NCBI GenBank assembly: GCA_004151065.3
Contig: NWUY0300008968.1
Coordinates: 12,473-26,968, forward strand
Source: Larix sibirica
Lineage: Eukaryota > Streptophyta > Pinopsida > Pinales > Pinaceae
DNA length: 14,496 nucleotides
Direction of reading: 5' to 3'
Shown here: positions 1 through 9,430 of the stretch, piece by piece
How the letters are laid out: every line of letters begins with the position of its first letter
Position numbering within the stretch: position 1 is the first letter of the stretch
The notes under the pieces: model-generated
What the model was told of the DNA's origin: nothing
The model's database searches: none
The model's input: the letters and a program-made list of their open reading frames with translations, nothing else
Translations under genes and position numbers: made by a program

Positions 1-862
1 CCCTCTCAGTATTGCTTGATATTCCAACACTTAGCTCAGCCCCTTGGGAGAGAGGGTGGTGCCCTTACAACTACTTTACCCCCACAAAAAGGATGTCCCA
101 GCGGCACGTTTGAATTTGCAGTTAAAATGACAGCTAGTAAGCGGGAACTGGCAGTATTAAGTGGGCCTTTAATGGCCAATCCTCTTGAGATGTTAAGGGA
201 ATGTTTCACTCGAGCCAACACCTTAATTTACTAGCAAGGAAAAGACTGGGCCTTTACTCCTCACCCTCCTGTGTCAGATGAACCCATTAATATGGATAAT
301 TCTTGGGTTATCTCGCACATTCTAGAGGGCAGTCTTTCCCATATGGAGTTGAGCATCTGTGAAGGCAGCTGGCATATAATGCAGAGGATCTCTTCAACCA
401 CGAACAAGGATATGGAAAAGATTTTGGGCGAGTTCTGGGACATTAAAAATATCCCAACAGATACAAGGAAGATGGTACGAGGTTTCTCGAGCTGCTTAAG
501 GATCTGATTGTCTTGACACTCGCGTGGAGGACATTGAGACACATGCCTAGGTGCACATCAGTGAATTGGAGGAGGTCAAGAATATTGTAAACGAGATGGG
601 AAAATCCCATAAGAAACAGCTAGAGGCTTTAATGCGTGCACTTGCAAGCCTAAATTTTCATCTCGAGGAGGTCTCCATGCATGGAAATGAGCAGAATGAG
701 GACCGCTTTGTTCAACTCAAGGAAATCCTGCTTGAAGTGCAGAAGGGTGTGGAAGGTCTTGAGGAAGATCAGTGGTTACAGAAGTGGAAAGATGGAATGA
801 CGAATATGGAAGAGAACGTAGCTCTGCATCAGAAAGCAGAAAGGATCCCGACTCAGGAATGA
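1..862 (+). pseudogene. Broken coding remnant with C-terminal coiled coil, unrecognised; open at window edge
   Basis: A plus-strand coding remnant runs in from the left edge. Frame 1 is open from base 1, broken by TAG at 232-234, and continues in the same frame to TGA near 505. The reading then appears to shift frame at about 485-500 and continues through a second TAG at 548-550 to TGA at 860-862. Both TAGs could be former CAG codons. The last 100 residues are charged and heptad-like (ISELEEVKNIVNEMGKSHKK, then LKEILLEVQKGVEGLEEDQW), suggesting a coiled coil. The stretch is clearly richer in G+C than the DNA to its right, which supports a coding origin. I recognise no family. A 3' accessory or envelope-like ORF of an LTR retrotransposon, or a host gene fragment, are both possible; neither is shown. 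Confidence 0.45.
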
Positions 863-1130
863 TGTGTCTCTCCCAGTTCTCTCCTTTTTGTATTAGGTTC
901 TATGTTTTTTTGCAAATATCTATGTAATTATTTTGTTAGAGTATATACTGTAAAACACAGAAATGTAAGATTGTCAAGAAACTATGAAGGCCTATATATG
1001 ACTATGGTGTTTTCCTTCTCCTGGATGATCTATTCCCAGGATTTTGACATGCCCTTTTTTGGGAGGCATGTTGTTCTTTGTACTCTCTGTTTATACATAT
1101 AAATATATTTCTTATTTCTATTAAAAAAAT
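863..1130 (+). other. 3' flank of the coding remnant, UTR- or LTR-junction-like
   Basis: Directly after the TGA the DNA becomes pyrimidine-rich (tctctcccagttctctcc) and then T/A-rich. At about 1055-1070 a run of T is followed by GGGAGGCATG, which loosely resembles a polypurine tract next to a TG-starting LTR. After it comes a TATA-like stretch (1095-1110). No matching second LTR is visible, so this could simply be a 3' untranslated region. Weak call. Confidence 0.2.
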
Positions 1131-2640
1131 ATTATAAATATCTTTGAGAAAGCACAATATCATGATACATTTGAAGATTTAACATTCACACCATCTTTGA
1201 ATCCAATAAGCATCAACTGCATTTTGAATACAGTTACAAAGGAACTAAGATGCATTTATATGTGGATAAATTGGCATAGACTACCAAGCTAACAGCTATT
1301 TCAATATCCAACTATCTATCACATGTAACATTGATGCACATTTACATAGGTAAACTATCAGCAACTAAGAGCTATGTTGACGAACATCAAAGTGGGGAAA
1401 ATACTAGGAAATTCAGGGTACAGAGGGAAAATGCCATTGATTTAACTTCCAATTACTTAACCAAGACAACTTTTATGATTATGTTAGCAGGACAAGGTTC
1501 TTCTTGTCCATGGGTTCTCACCTCGAGGAGAACCATACAAAGAAAATAAGAAGAAAGAATGAAATATATAAATGTAATGCTAAAAACATATCTTCTATTC
1601 TTTGCACAATATTCAAGTCACTCAACTCATTCCTATCAAAAAAACAGTACTAGAAAGCAAATGAAGCACTAGTTGAAAATAATTTCTTTTTATTTTTTTC
1701 TTTTTGTTCTAAGTTGGTATGGAAAAGAACCATGCAAAAAAATGCAATAGACTAATGTGTTGAAAGCAATATTTTTTTTTCTATAAAATTGATATTTCTG
1801 CATATGATAAGGTGGCAAATGTTCTCATAAATCCAAAATAGATGATAGCAAAATAAATGTATAAATTGCATTGAAGGCATATAAATAAGTGTCTATATAT
1901 TTCCATAAGAGGACAGTTCAACAGTTTGTATGATGAGACTAGATCAACTATGTCTAAAACATATATTCTATTAGATACACGATACAATTGCAATTGTTGA
2001 GTCTAAAACAAACAAAAAGGAAACAACAATTCGAAGAAACTTCGTGGTTGTACAAAAATGTATTGTGAACAAGTTTCTAGAATGAAAAACTATTAACAGA
2101 TTCTAGAATATACATAAGTGTCTCATTTCCCAATAACCTCTGGATATGCAAAATTGCAAAAATTGAAAATAGATTGAATCACTAAGGATTCTTGATTTCA
2201 GCAACAACATTATCTACTGTCAATGTAAATAGGGCGTCTACACAAAGTTTGCGCAAGTGGAAAACTGTGGACAAGATGCTCTTTGTGTAGTTCTCATAAG
2301 GAATAACTGCAACTACTAGGCAGTATTGTTGTAGCTAGGACATATGCATTGTGGAATCCATTGTTGCATGTTTTGTTTCCAAAACATATTCCAAGAAATG
2401 CTCGTATTTGTATGATGGTGTATGCTTTCAAGTTGTACAATCGGATGAGATATGAATCATGTGCTGGTTCCACTTATTGCAAATTCTTCAGAATGGAGGA
2501 AAGAATACATTTTTTGTTTTTAAGATTCCTTGTACCTGTAACACATAGATATATATTTGGTAATCTTAATCTATTAACAAATGATAGGAACAATAGTGTA
2601 CATAATTTTTGGCTGGTAACAAATGAATATAAAAAGCAAT
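1131..2640. other. AT-rich non-coding stretch, nothing recognised
   Basis: About 1.5 kb of AT-rich DNA with homopolymer runs (for example poly-T near 1690-1700 and 1770-1780). The open frames at 1331-1549, 1781-1993 (minus) and 2349-2642 show no family motif, no coding-like composition and no continuation across their stops. I see no RNA gene or defined repeat here. Confidence 0.5.
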
Positions 2641-2644
2641 AGGA

Positions 2645-3370
2645 ACAAATGAAAAATCCCAGGTGGGATATGCAGCTCTATCATAGAATCATTTTTTGTT
2701 AGTTATCACTAGCAATTTCATTTTCTATGATGCTACTAACAAAATGGAAAACCAAAAAGGAAAAAATAGTAAAATTATTTTATTGTTGGTGGCACTATTG
2801 CAGCGGCACTAAAGCTTGAATCCTCATAAGTGAACAAAGAAAATGGTTTCCTTTAGAATGTAATGGTCTATAAATTTGTTGGTTCATGGGAAAAGCCAAA
2901 TTATATGTAGGATTGGTGTATAAATTCTTGGGAATTCTCTTGAGGAGATAGTGTTGATTTGTCTTTGGATGAAAGGATCAAATATCCTAAAATTTCTTTT
3001 AATATAGTTAGCTTAGCTGTCAACCATGCATAGTCTACATCAGTAGGATTGATTTTCCTAGGAAAATGTATAACTGAGCCATAAATTTCTTTGGGACATT
3101 GGTAATCTTGTAACTAAATTTATTCTTTTGTTCTCGCAGACTTGGAATTCAATGAATTTGATGTTTTTTTCAAATCGATCTCAAGATGAGGGAAAAACTG
3201 AAACTTTGATCCTAACTCAATATGGATAAAAGCATAATATCCAAGTCCATGAAAAAGTTTTAGAAAACAAAGTAGGTTTAGACAATTAATTGAAAGACAC
3301 GAGGTAACAAATTCCAAATCTGCAAAAGCTTATCTATAAAGCTAGCGCACTAAAATCTATTTATGTTAAA
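2645..3370 (+). repeat. Diverged direct repeat, copy 1 (~0.7 kb)
   Basis: This stretch aligns by eye, in the same orientation, with 3460-4168. Shared blocks in order include CTATGATG then TAACAAAATGGAAAA, GGTGGCACTATTGCA (copy 2: agtgccactattgca), ATAAGTGAACAAAG, TTTTAATATAGTTAG, CATTGGTAAT, GATAAAAGCATAA and AATTGAAAGACA. Between the blocks there are many substitutions and small indels, so the duplication is old. A splice-acceptor-like TTCTCGCAG lies near 3132-3140, but no coding sequence follows. No protein is encoded by either copy as far as I can see. Confidence 0.7.
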
Positions 3371-3459
3371 AAGATTCTATGTTAAGACAGAACAAAAAAG
3401 TATGTACAAACTTAAGTATTCTACAAAAGGAGTAAATGATGTAGCCAAGCATGTACCTG

Positions 3460-4168
3460 CATATGAAATCAAAAAGTCTTGGCAGGATTTGCAGCATTAT
3501 CAGAAAACCATTTCATGCTTGATATCATTAGCAACTTCAAGTTCTATGATGTTATTAACAAAATGGAAAATAAAAAATAAAAACAAAAACAATAGACTAT
3601 GTTTATTGCTAGTGCCACTATTGCACTAGTTCTAATGCTTGAATGTTGATAAGTGAACAAAGGAAATAGTTTCCTAAAGAATGTGATGATATGCAAATTA
3701 AGAGGCCTATGGAAAAATTTGAATGGTTTATAGGCTTGGTCTTTGTCTTTGTGCTAGAGGATCAGTTACTCTAAAATTTATTTTAATATAGTTAGTCTAG
3801 TTGTCAAACATTCATAGTGAGCATCACTAGCATCCATTTGGCTTAGAACATGCAATATTGCTCTTGTATATTTGAGCAAGGAATTTTTTTGCACATTGGT
3901 AATGTTGTAGCTAAATTTATTTCACTTTGCTATTAGACTTAGAGTTCATTGGATTTGATGCATTTTTCAAATACAATTCAAGAAAGCGGAAAAACCTAGA
4001 AATTTTAATATAATTCAATATGAATAAAAGCATAAGAAATAGGTCCAGTAAATAAGTCTCAAATAACACAATTGCTTTAGACAATTTATTGAAAGACAAT
4101 GGGAAACAAATTCTAAGTCTACAAAAGCATTGTATGTAAAATTGGCCTTAAATTAAAGTTTAAAACAA
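3460..4168 (+). repeat. Diverged direct repeat, copy 2 (~0.7 kb)
   Basis: Second copy of the repeat at 2645-3370, offset by about 825 bases at its left end and about 795 at its right end. Matching blocks keep the same order: TTCTATGATG, TAACAAAATGGAAAA, GTGCCACTATTGCA, ATAAGTGAACAAAG, TTTTAATATAGTTAG, GCACATTGGTAAT, GAATAAAAGCATAA, TTATTGAAAGACAA. About 90 bases without obvious similarity separate the copies. It may be a segmental tandem duplication or two insertions of one non-autonomous element. No terminal inverted repeats or target duplications were identified. Confidence 0.7.
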
Positions 4169-5430
4169 GTATATTTAAGGCTAATATTTATAAAATTGGA
4201 ATACTAAAATATTATGCGACTTTATGTACAAGGTCATAGTTTCTATTTTTTTTTGGCATACAATTACAATTGTTGCAACAGATCCCACAAAGTAGCTATC
4301 TATTGAGCTTGAGATGCCATATATAGTTGTATTTGGCGGTAGTCTACGCTCGTGGATAACCTAAGGTATTGTTTCAACTAAAGTCTGTTGTTGTAACATA
4401 ATGCAATACTTTTCATCCCCTCTATAATATGGTCCTTTGTGTCTAGTTCCGAAATTTGAGATTCAAACACTGGTACAAGAAGTAAAGTGATCAATGAAAC
4501 GAGAAATAAGATTGTTATTCATATTCACTGTTATTGTTAACTAGCCATCTTTATATACCAGATCAACATGTATCAATCGTGCTTTATTGGGTGAGTTTGA
4601 ACTTTTACTTTGTGTAGGTCCATACAAAGCCAGGATGTCTCCTTCAAACACATTTGTATATGTTGTTGAAAAAAGTTGCAGAATAGAAGATAGTGGTTGT
4701 GGCACTTGTTTAAGCCTAGTAAAACAAATATGGAAGGCAACTTATCAACATTAAAACAAAGGAATGATAAAGTGAACTATTTGTTTTGGATTTATCGATA
4801 TCTAGAGATGTATCAAAAACAAAAAATATTATTACCTTTTTGGTTTCTCGTGATCTGCTATCTGTGGCATTTTGGCTTGGGACTTGCAGCCAGAATTTTT
4901 TCCATAGCCATCTTGCCAATGTGATTGCAATTGCAAAACTTAAATTTCAAAAGGTACTAAAGATGTTACAAGTATCTATTATGAATTTACTATGTTTGGA
5001 AGATAATATGAGTTTAGGTTGCAGATAGGCCAAATGATCATAGACATAGAAACAAGCAAAAGTATAATAGATGAAGCTATTGTTTTTTTGTTTTTTTTTT
5101 ACTATTTTTATCCATTAGATTTAAAATACTGATAGCATGCAATAAACATGATATGTAATCAAATGGTTAACCAAACAGCAAAATAAGCATGTACATGTGA
5201 ATGTTGTAAATGTTAAGTTGTTTATTAAATTAGTGGTTGAAAGAAAGATCTATTTATGTATCTGAATAACAGTAATAAGGTGGTTTGATTATGGTTGTTT
5301 CAAAATGGTCAAATGAAAATGTTCATAACCATTAAAAAAAATGGCACATATATACCATGAAGCAATTCCATCACCTGCAACTATATTAAAGGTTGAAGCG
5401 AGCATAGAACTTTCATTGCAAAGAAGTATC
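4169..5430. other. AT-rich stretch without recognisable gene
   Basis: Open frames at 4697-4924 and 4786-5028 (plus) and 4716-4919 (minus) overlap one another and share no recognisable motif with a known family. A T-rich run lies at about 5083-5100. This DNA is downstream of the transposon's coding region on the minus strand. It should contain the element's 3' end if that is preserved, but I could not identify a convincing terminal hairpin plus CTRR end or other terminus. Confidence 0.4.
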
Positions 5431-5439
5431 TGCGAATAT

Positions 5440-6062
5440 TTTCGAAGGAATTGAAAGACAAATGCTATGATGATTTGTCCAATAAGCTTCAGAGATATGA
5501 AATTTGATATTTTCATGTGTAAAATTTGTCGAAATAATGGTCAAGCAAAGAGCCAACATAGGTTGTTTCTTTTGTTGTGTGTAGCTTGAAGTTATGACTT
5601 TTTATGAGTGAGAAAAAACAAAATGTGCATTGTTACTTTGCAACATGTCAAAGTTTAGGTCTCCAGCAATTACAGTATGCTCATTTTGATAAATGTATTT
5701 TATCATAGTATGCATAAAGGAATAAAGTTCTTCAAGTGGTGCATGTGGTGCAATATGGAGATTTTCTAATTTGACAATAGTTCTGTCAATTTGAGATCAA
5801 CAGATAGTTATTTTGATCTAGTATGTTGTGTAATTGTTCAATTTTTTAAGTACTATGTTCTCTTTGTACATCTGAGAACACCATGAATGCTAAATGAAAA
5901 TACATAGCAGTAGTTTTTTGCAAGTAGGCTTTCATTTGGTAAGAAATTTTTATGTGTTTCCTGTAGACATAAGTTATCACTTTTCAACAGGTCATAGTCA
6001 TTGACAGTATTGTCAATATGCAATACTAGGCTTCATGTGTTTAGTGAGCATATGAGTAAATA
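5440..6062 (-). pseudogene. EEP (AP-endonuclease-like) nuclease domain at the C-terminus of the Helitron protein, broken
   Basis: Endonuclease/exonuclease/phosphatase-type domain joined directly to the helicase. Its first strand reads YLLICSLNT, followed by TGA at 6033-6035 and then, in the same frame, SLVLHIDNTVNDYD and SDNLCLQETH. The Glu of QETH (5958-5960) sits where the family's metal-binding Glu is expected. After a frameshift comes VIAGDLNFDML (Asp at 5659-5661, Asn at 5653-5655), the family's GDLN motif. The final motif reads AYWTNHHSICLSI, where family members usually have S-D-H; here the Asp is Asn (5473-5475) while the His (5470-5472) is kept. A partly conserved stretch between these motifs (LLDHYFDKF) is in another frame. 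Such domains in Helentrons are thought to provide a second DNA-cutting activity. This copy is inactive. Confidence 0.78.
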
Positions 6063-7700
6063 TCCTTTTTCTGGTATTGATTGAAAGCCATATTCAAATT
6101 CTAAGAAAGATTTACTTTGAAGTCTATCTAGTTCACTAGAAACTTTATGCGAAACACATAAATTTGTTTGTTGCAATTTTCTCACACGGTATAGTTGCTT
6201 TATGTCTCTAACATGAGATAATGTAGTGTATACAAGTCCATGTTGTTTAACTCCTTTTGGATCGAATCCTAAATTGTCCATTGTAAGACCTTGTGATCTA
6301 TGTATTGTTCGTGCACACACCATTCGACTGGGGAATTGTTCTCAAACAATATGGGTCCTATTCATTCCCTTCATTTGTCTAGATATTCTTGTGATGGGTG
6401 TCCAAATACATGGAATATTAAGTGCAAAAATTTGTTTCATTACTGCTCATTACATTGAGCCAACTGGTGGTGATCTGAATTCAATCCGGACTATGTCAAC
6501 TTTATCCTTTGTGTAGTGTTAAGAAATTCCTTCTACACCATTTATAAGGCCATCGTCAATGGAATAATTGCATCCAATTAATTATACAAGAATACGTTGT
6601 TTTAGGACAATTATAGATGTCAAGTTTATTTTATCATTGTGGTAGGAATTTTCCTTTATTGGATCAATTTTCTTATCAACTAATTCTAATGTGTATGATT
6701 CTTATTGTACAAGTGCCAACATTTTTTTGTTGTTTTATTCAACATCTTTGTTTTTGTAAAAAAGGTATGGAAATGTTGGGTCATTCGGTGGTGATCTATA
6801 GAAATGCTTATTTAAATAGTCAATGTCATACTCTATCTGTGAATAAGTTCTAATTCTATTCAAAATGTCCATGAACATTGGGTCTTCTTGTCTCATTACT
6901 TCTATGAGCTCAAAGTATTTGACATTGTTTGTCCAGAAGCTATAAGGAATTCTGTCAAAATGGAAAGTTGTATGTTTGAATATCCAATAATCTCTTACAG
7001 GTTGTGCTTGACAAAGGTCTCCAAAAAATATGACATCAAGATTTTCGAAAGGTGAGGTCGGAGTGTGCTTGATTTCTTATAGCCTTTTGTCAATGTTTCA
7101 TTACATTCCATAACCAATTAGCGATACCTCATCTATTAGTAAGAGCCGAAGTTGTTCAAATTATTTACTCAATAAACCCAATGTGCCAGAGCTTAATGGA
7201 AGCATGTTTGAAAGGGTCAAAGGAAACAAAAGGGTTGAATGTACAATTATGCCATCTACATTGTGTGCAGCTCTTCCAATGAAAGAAACTATGATCTGCT
7301 TTTTCTTTGAAGGATCACTACGAAGATATTTGTTGTAGAAGCGCAATAAACCATGATAAGTTGCTTTTTCCTACAAATGTTTTTCTTGTTCCCACACCTC
7401 CAATCAAGAACAAATGAATTGGAGTGGTTGGATCATTTTCATTTCTCATTATGATTTCTTTTGTCATTGATTGTTTCTCTTTGTTAAGTTTTTTTATAAC
7501 TCCATAATATTCTTCTTCACTCATGATGTAAGGTTGTTTAATAGACTCAAAGGCATTATTAGATCTAGGCCTAGGTTTTCTAGAAAGCATTTTTTGCATG
7601 AGATCATTCTTGATGTCATATTTTTCAAATTCAGGGAAGCCACTTTGTTCTTGTTCCAATGTTTGAATCATAAATAGTTGTTCATTTCTAGATTCAATTG
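6036..7700 (-). pseudogene. Pif1-family helicase domain of the Helitron protein, broken
   Basis: ATP-dependent 5'-3' DNA helicase domain, nearly complete in outline. Leading segment EEEYYGVIKKLNKEKQ and then PIHLFLIGGVGTRKTF, the Walker A motif (7378-7401) with Arg (7384-7386) where the family has Gly. After a frameshift come LRSDPSKKK and SFIGRAAHNVDGIIVHST (motif Ia), Walker B LLLIDEVSLIG (Asp-Glu at 7128-7133), FFGDLCQAQPVRD (Asp at 7017-7019), VMRQEDPMF (6888-6896 for MRQ), DDGLINGVEGI, IWTPITRISRQM, and C-terminal MVCARTIHRSQG with GFDPKG. From 7346 down to 6036 all these lie in one frame with eleven in-frame stops and no net shift, and the frame runs on into the EEP domain. The leading frame (7671-7378) is displaced by one base. 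The family assignment is strong; function is lost. Confidence 0.92.
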
Positions 7701-8186
7701 TTTTAGAAGCTATATCAATGTCACCCCAAGTTTTTTTTATTAGCTACAAAATTTTGTTCAATGCAATATATTAACAGTTTTTGTGACAAATATGCTTCGA
7801 ACCATGTTTCATAGTTTTTTTTAGACATTTTCATTTTCTCTATAGTGGACAAATAACATCATTTTATCTCTAAAAAAAGTTATCTGGGTTTTAATGCTCA
7901 GTATATCGAATGTAATGTATGACAGAAGCATGTTTTATTTTTTCTGAGAGTTGAATTTGAACATGAATAATAAGAGGTATACTCGGCCAAACATATATGT
8001 TCAAGTTCAATAGGTCTTGCAATGTCAATAATTGAATCATCCAATGTTTTGTGAATCATCTGGATCTTGTTGCAATAGCTTCAAATTCTTTAGGACATAT
8101 GTTCTTTTGTCAGCTGGGGAAATGTTAATGAATATTGTTTTCCTAGAACTTGAGTACAATGGAAAGAAAAGAACAATATGAACAAC
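7701..8186 (-). pseudogene. Rep-to-helicase linker of the Helitron protein, heavily broken
   Basis: Between the Rep core and the helicase the minus strand keeps short segments typical of Helitron proteins in several frames. IARPIELEHICLAEYTSYYS (about 8020-7960) corresponds to the family's segment with a conserved LE.ICLA.F. Near 7830-7810 EKMKMSKKT precedes helicase-leading segments such as LGDIDIASKTIESRNEQL (about 7725-7680). Stops and shifts are frequent. The segment just before, reading FHCTQVLGKQYSLTFP and KEHMS, corresponds to the family's stretch between Rep and linker. No separate function is implied. Confidence 0.6.
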
Positions 8187-9430
8187 TCATCTACTCGACA
8201 TCTGTTGCATGTTGATGAGTGCATTTCCAAGTTTACAAATTGTTTCAATTTTCCTGTCGTTATTAAATAGACATTGTTCTCTTATTTTCTTAAGAGCGAA
8301 TGTCATGGTGAGATCCATTTTTGTAATGTAAGAACTACAGTATGTTTCTACGCCATAGGAATCTAAGGTAAATTGTGGATCTGTATTTGCATGCACAAAT
8401 CTAGTACATGTTTGGAGAATTCATTGATCCATACATCATCTAGGTCTCTTTTTAGGATCAAAGTAGGACACAATAGTCAAGAGCGCAAAAGAAGAATGTA
8501 CTCTTCCCTAGTTACTTTGAGATCCAATAAAAACATATCAAAGGGCATGTTTTTAGGATAGCTTTTATGCTCCAAAGTGAAAATATTTCATTTGTTTTTT
8601 CGATATCCCTAGCATTGGTATTTTCCAAGGGATGAAAAATAGTAGTTTTGTTCATTGGAGGAAAAGGAAAATTAAACCTGCAACTAGGACGTTGATATTT
8701 TTTGCAAGTCTTTGTATGATGATGTGTTTAAATCTTAGCCAAATCATAGGTAAGAAGCGATGAATCAGAAGAAAAATATCTATCAACAAATGTTATTATA
8801 TCATGTTCAAAATATTGTCGATATACAGGGGCATTTTTTGTCCAAAGCAATCCATGGTCATGTTCATTGCATCTACTTTGAAATTCAGTGATAAATAAGT
8901 AGTCTTCTATGTCTCCAAACAGATCATTATTATTTAAGATTAAAGTTTGGAGTGTTGACATTATATGTTTATAGTAGCGACTGCAAATGAAAGGATGTTG
9001 TCTTATCAATGATTCAAGAGTTTCATCAAAAAAAAATTTACCAATTTTTTTAGAAGACTTGCTTGTAGTTTTCTGCAACGCATTACACGAAGGAAGCCAA
9101 AATGTTTAGCACTAGTAAAAGTCACAAAGAATGTTGGAGGACCAAGTTGTCACATCATTGCGAACATATATTTTCTTATGTGTTGAAAGCAGTCAAGAGA
9201 TGTGCATATGTTTTTGAGGAAACGATAGGCAATTGTGATTTCAATGTTTTTTCAAGGTTTGTTTTATACTTTACATATTTTGCAACAAGGGTTTTCCCTT
9301 TTAGCTCCCCTTTCTGAATTCAAATACCTGCAGAATTAGAAACGTGGTTGATGAGAATTCAAACTGCCTTAAATAAAATATTTGGATCATGTGTTGCAAA
9401 GTATTCAGAAGCATGTAGAAGCTCCCATTG
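8187..9430 (-). pseudogene. Helitron Rep endonuclease core (HUH-type, two tyrosines), broken
   Basis: Rolling-circle nicking domain. In order on the minus strand: WELLHASEYFATHDPNILF (about 9410-9355); QLGPPTFFVTFTSA (9149-9108), preceded in frame by TGA at 9150-9152 where homologues have Arg; LFITEFQSRCNEHDHGLLW with the metal-binding pair His 8860-8862 and His 8854-8856; FVDRYFSSDSSL. An in-frame TAA (8728-8730) is followed by THHHTKTCKK and CRFNFPFPPM, a His/Cys cluster typical of the family. Then VTREEYILLLRS in another frame, and NTDPQFTLDSYGVETYCSSY, where tyrosines at 8340-8342 and 8328-8330 sit four residues apart, as in the two-Tyr catalytic motif. The HUH motif here is H-D-H. At least three frameshifts and several stops separate the parts. 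Confidence 0.9.

Noticed and set aside
2349-2642. 97-residue plus-strand open frame
   Set aside because: No family motif, AT-rich composition, and stops immediately around it; probably chance.
4697-5028. Overlapping open frames on both strands at 4697-5028
   Set aside because: Three frames are open at once with no coding composition, start context or recognisable motif.
5830-7346. Possible alternative genetic code, because one long frame carries twelve in-frame stops (TAA and TGA, no TAG)
   Set aside because: Other parts of the same protein have true frameshifts and lost catalytic residues, and the stops sit at columns expecting different amino acids. AT-rich decay favours TAA, so no code change is needed.
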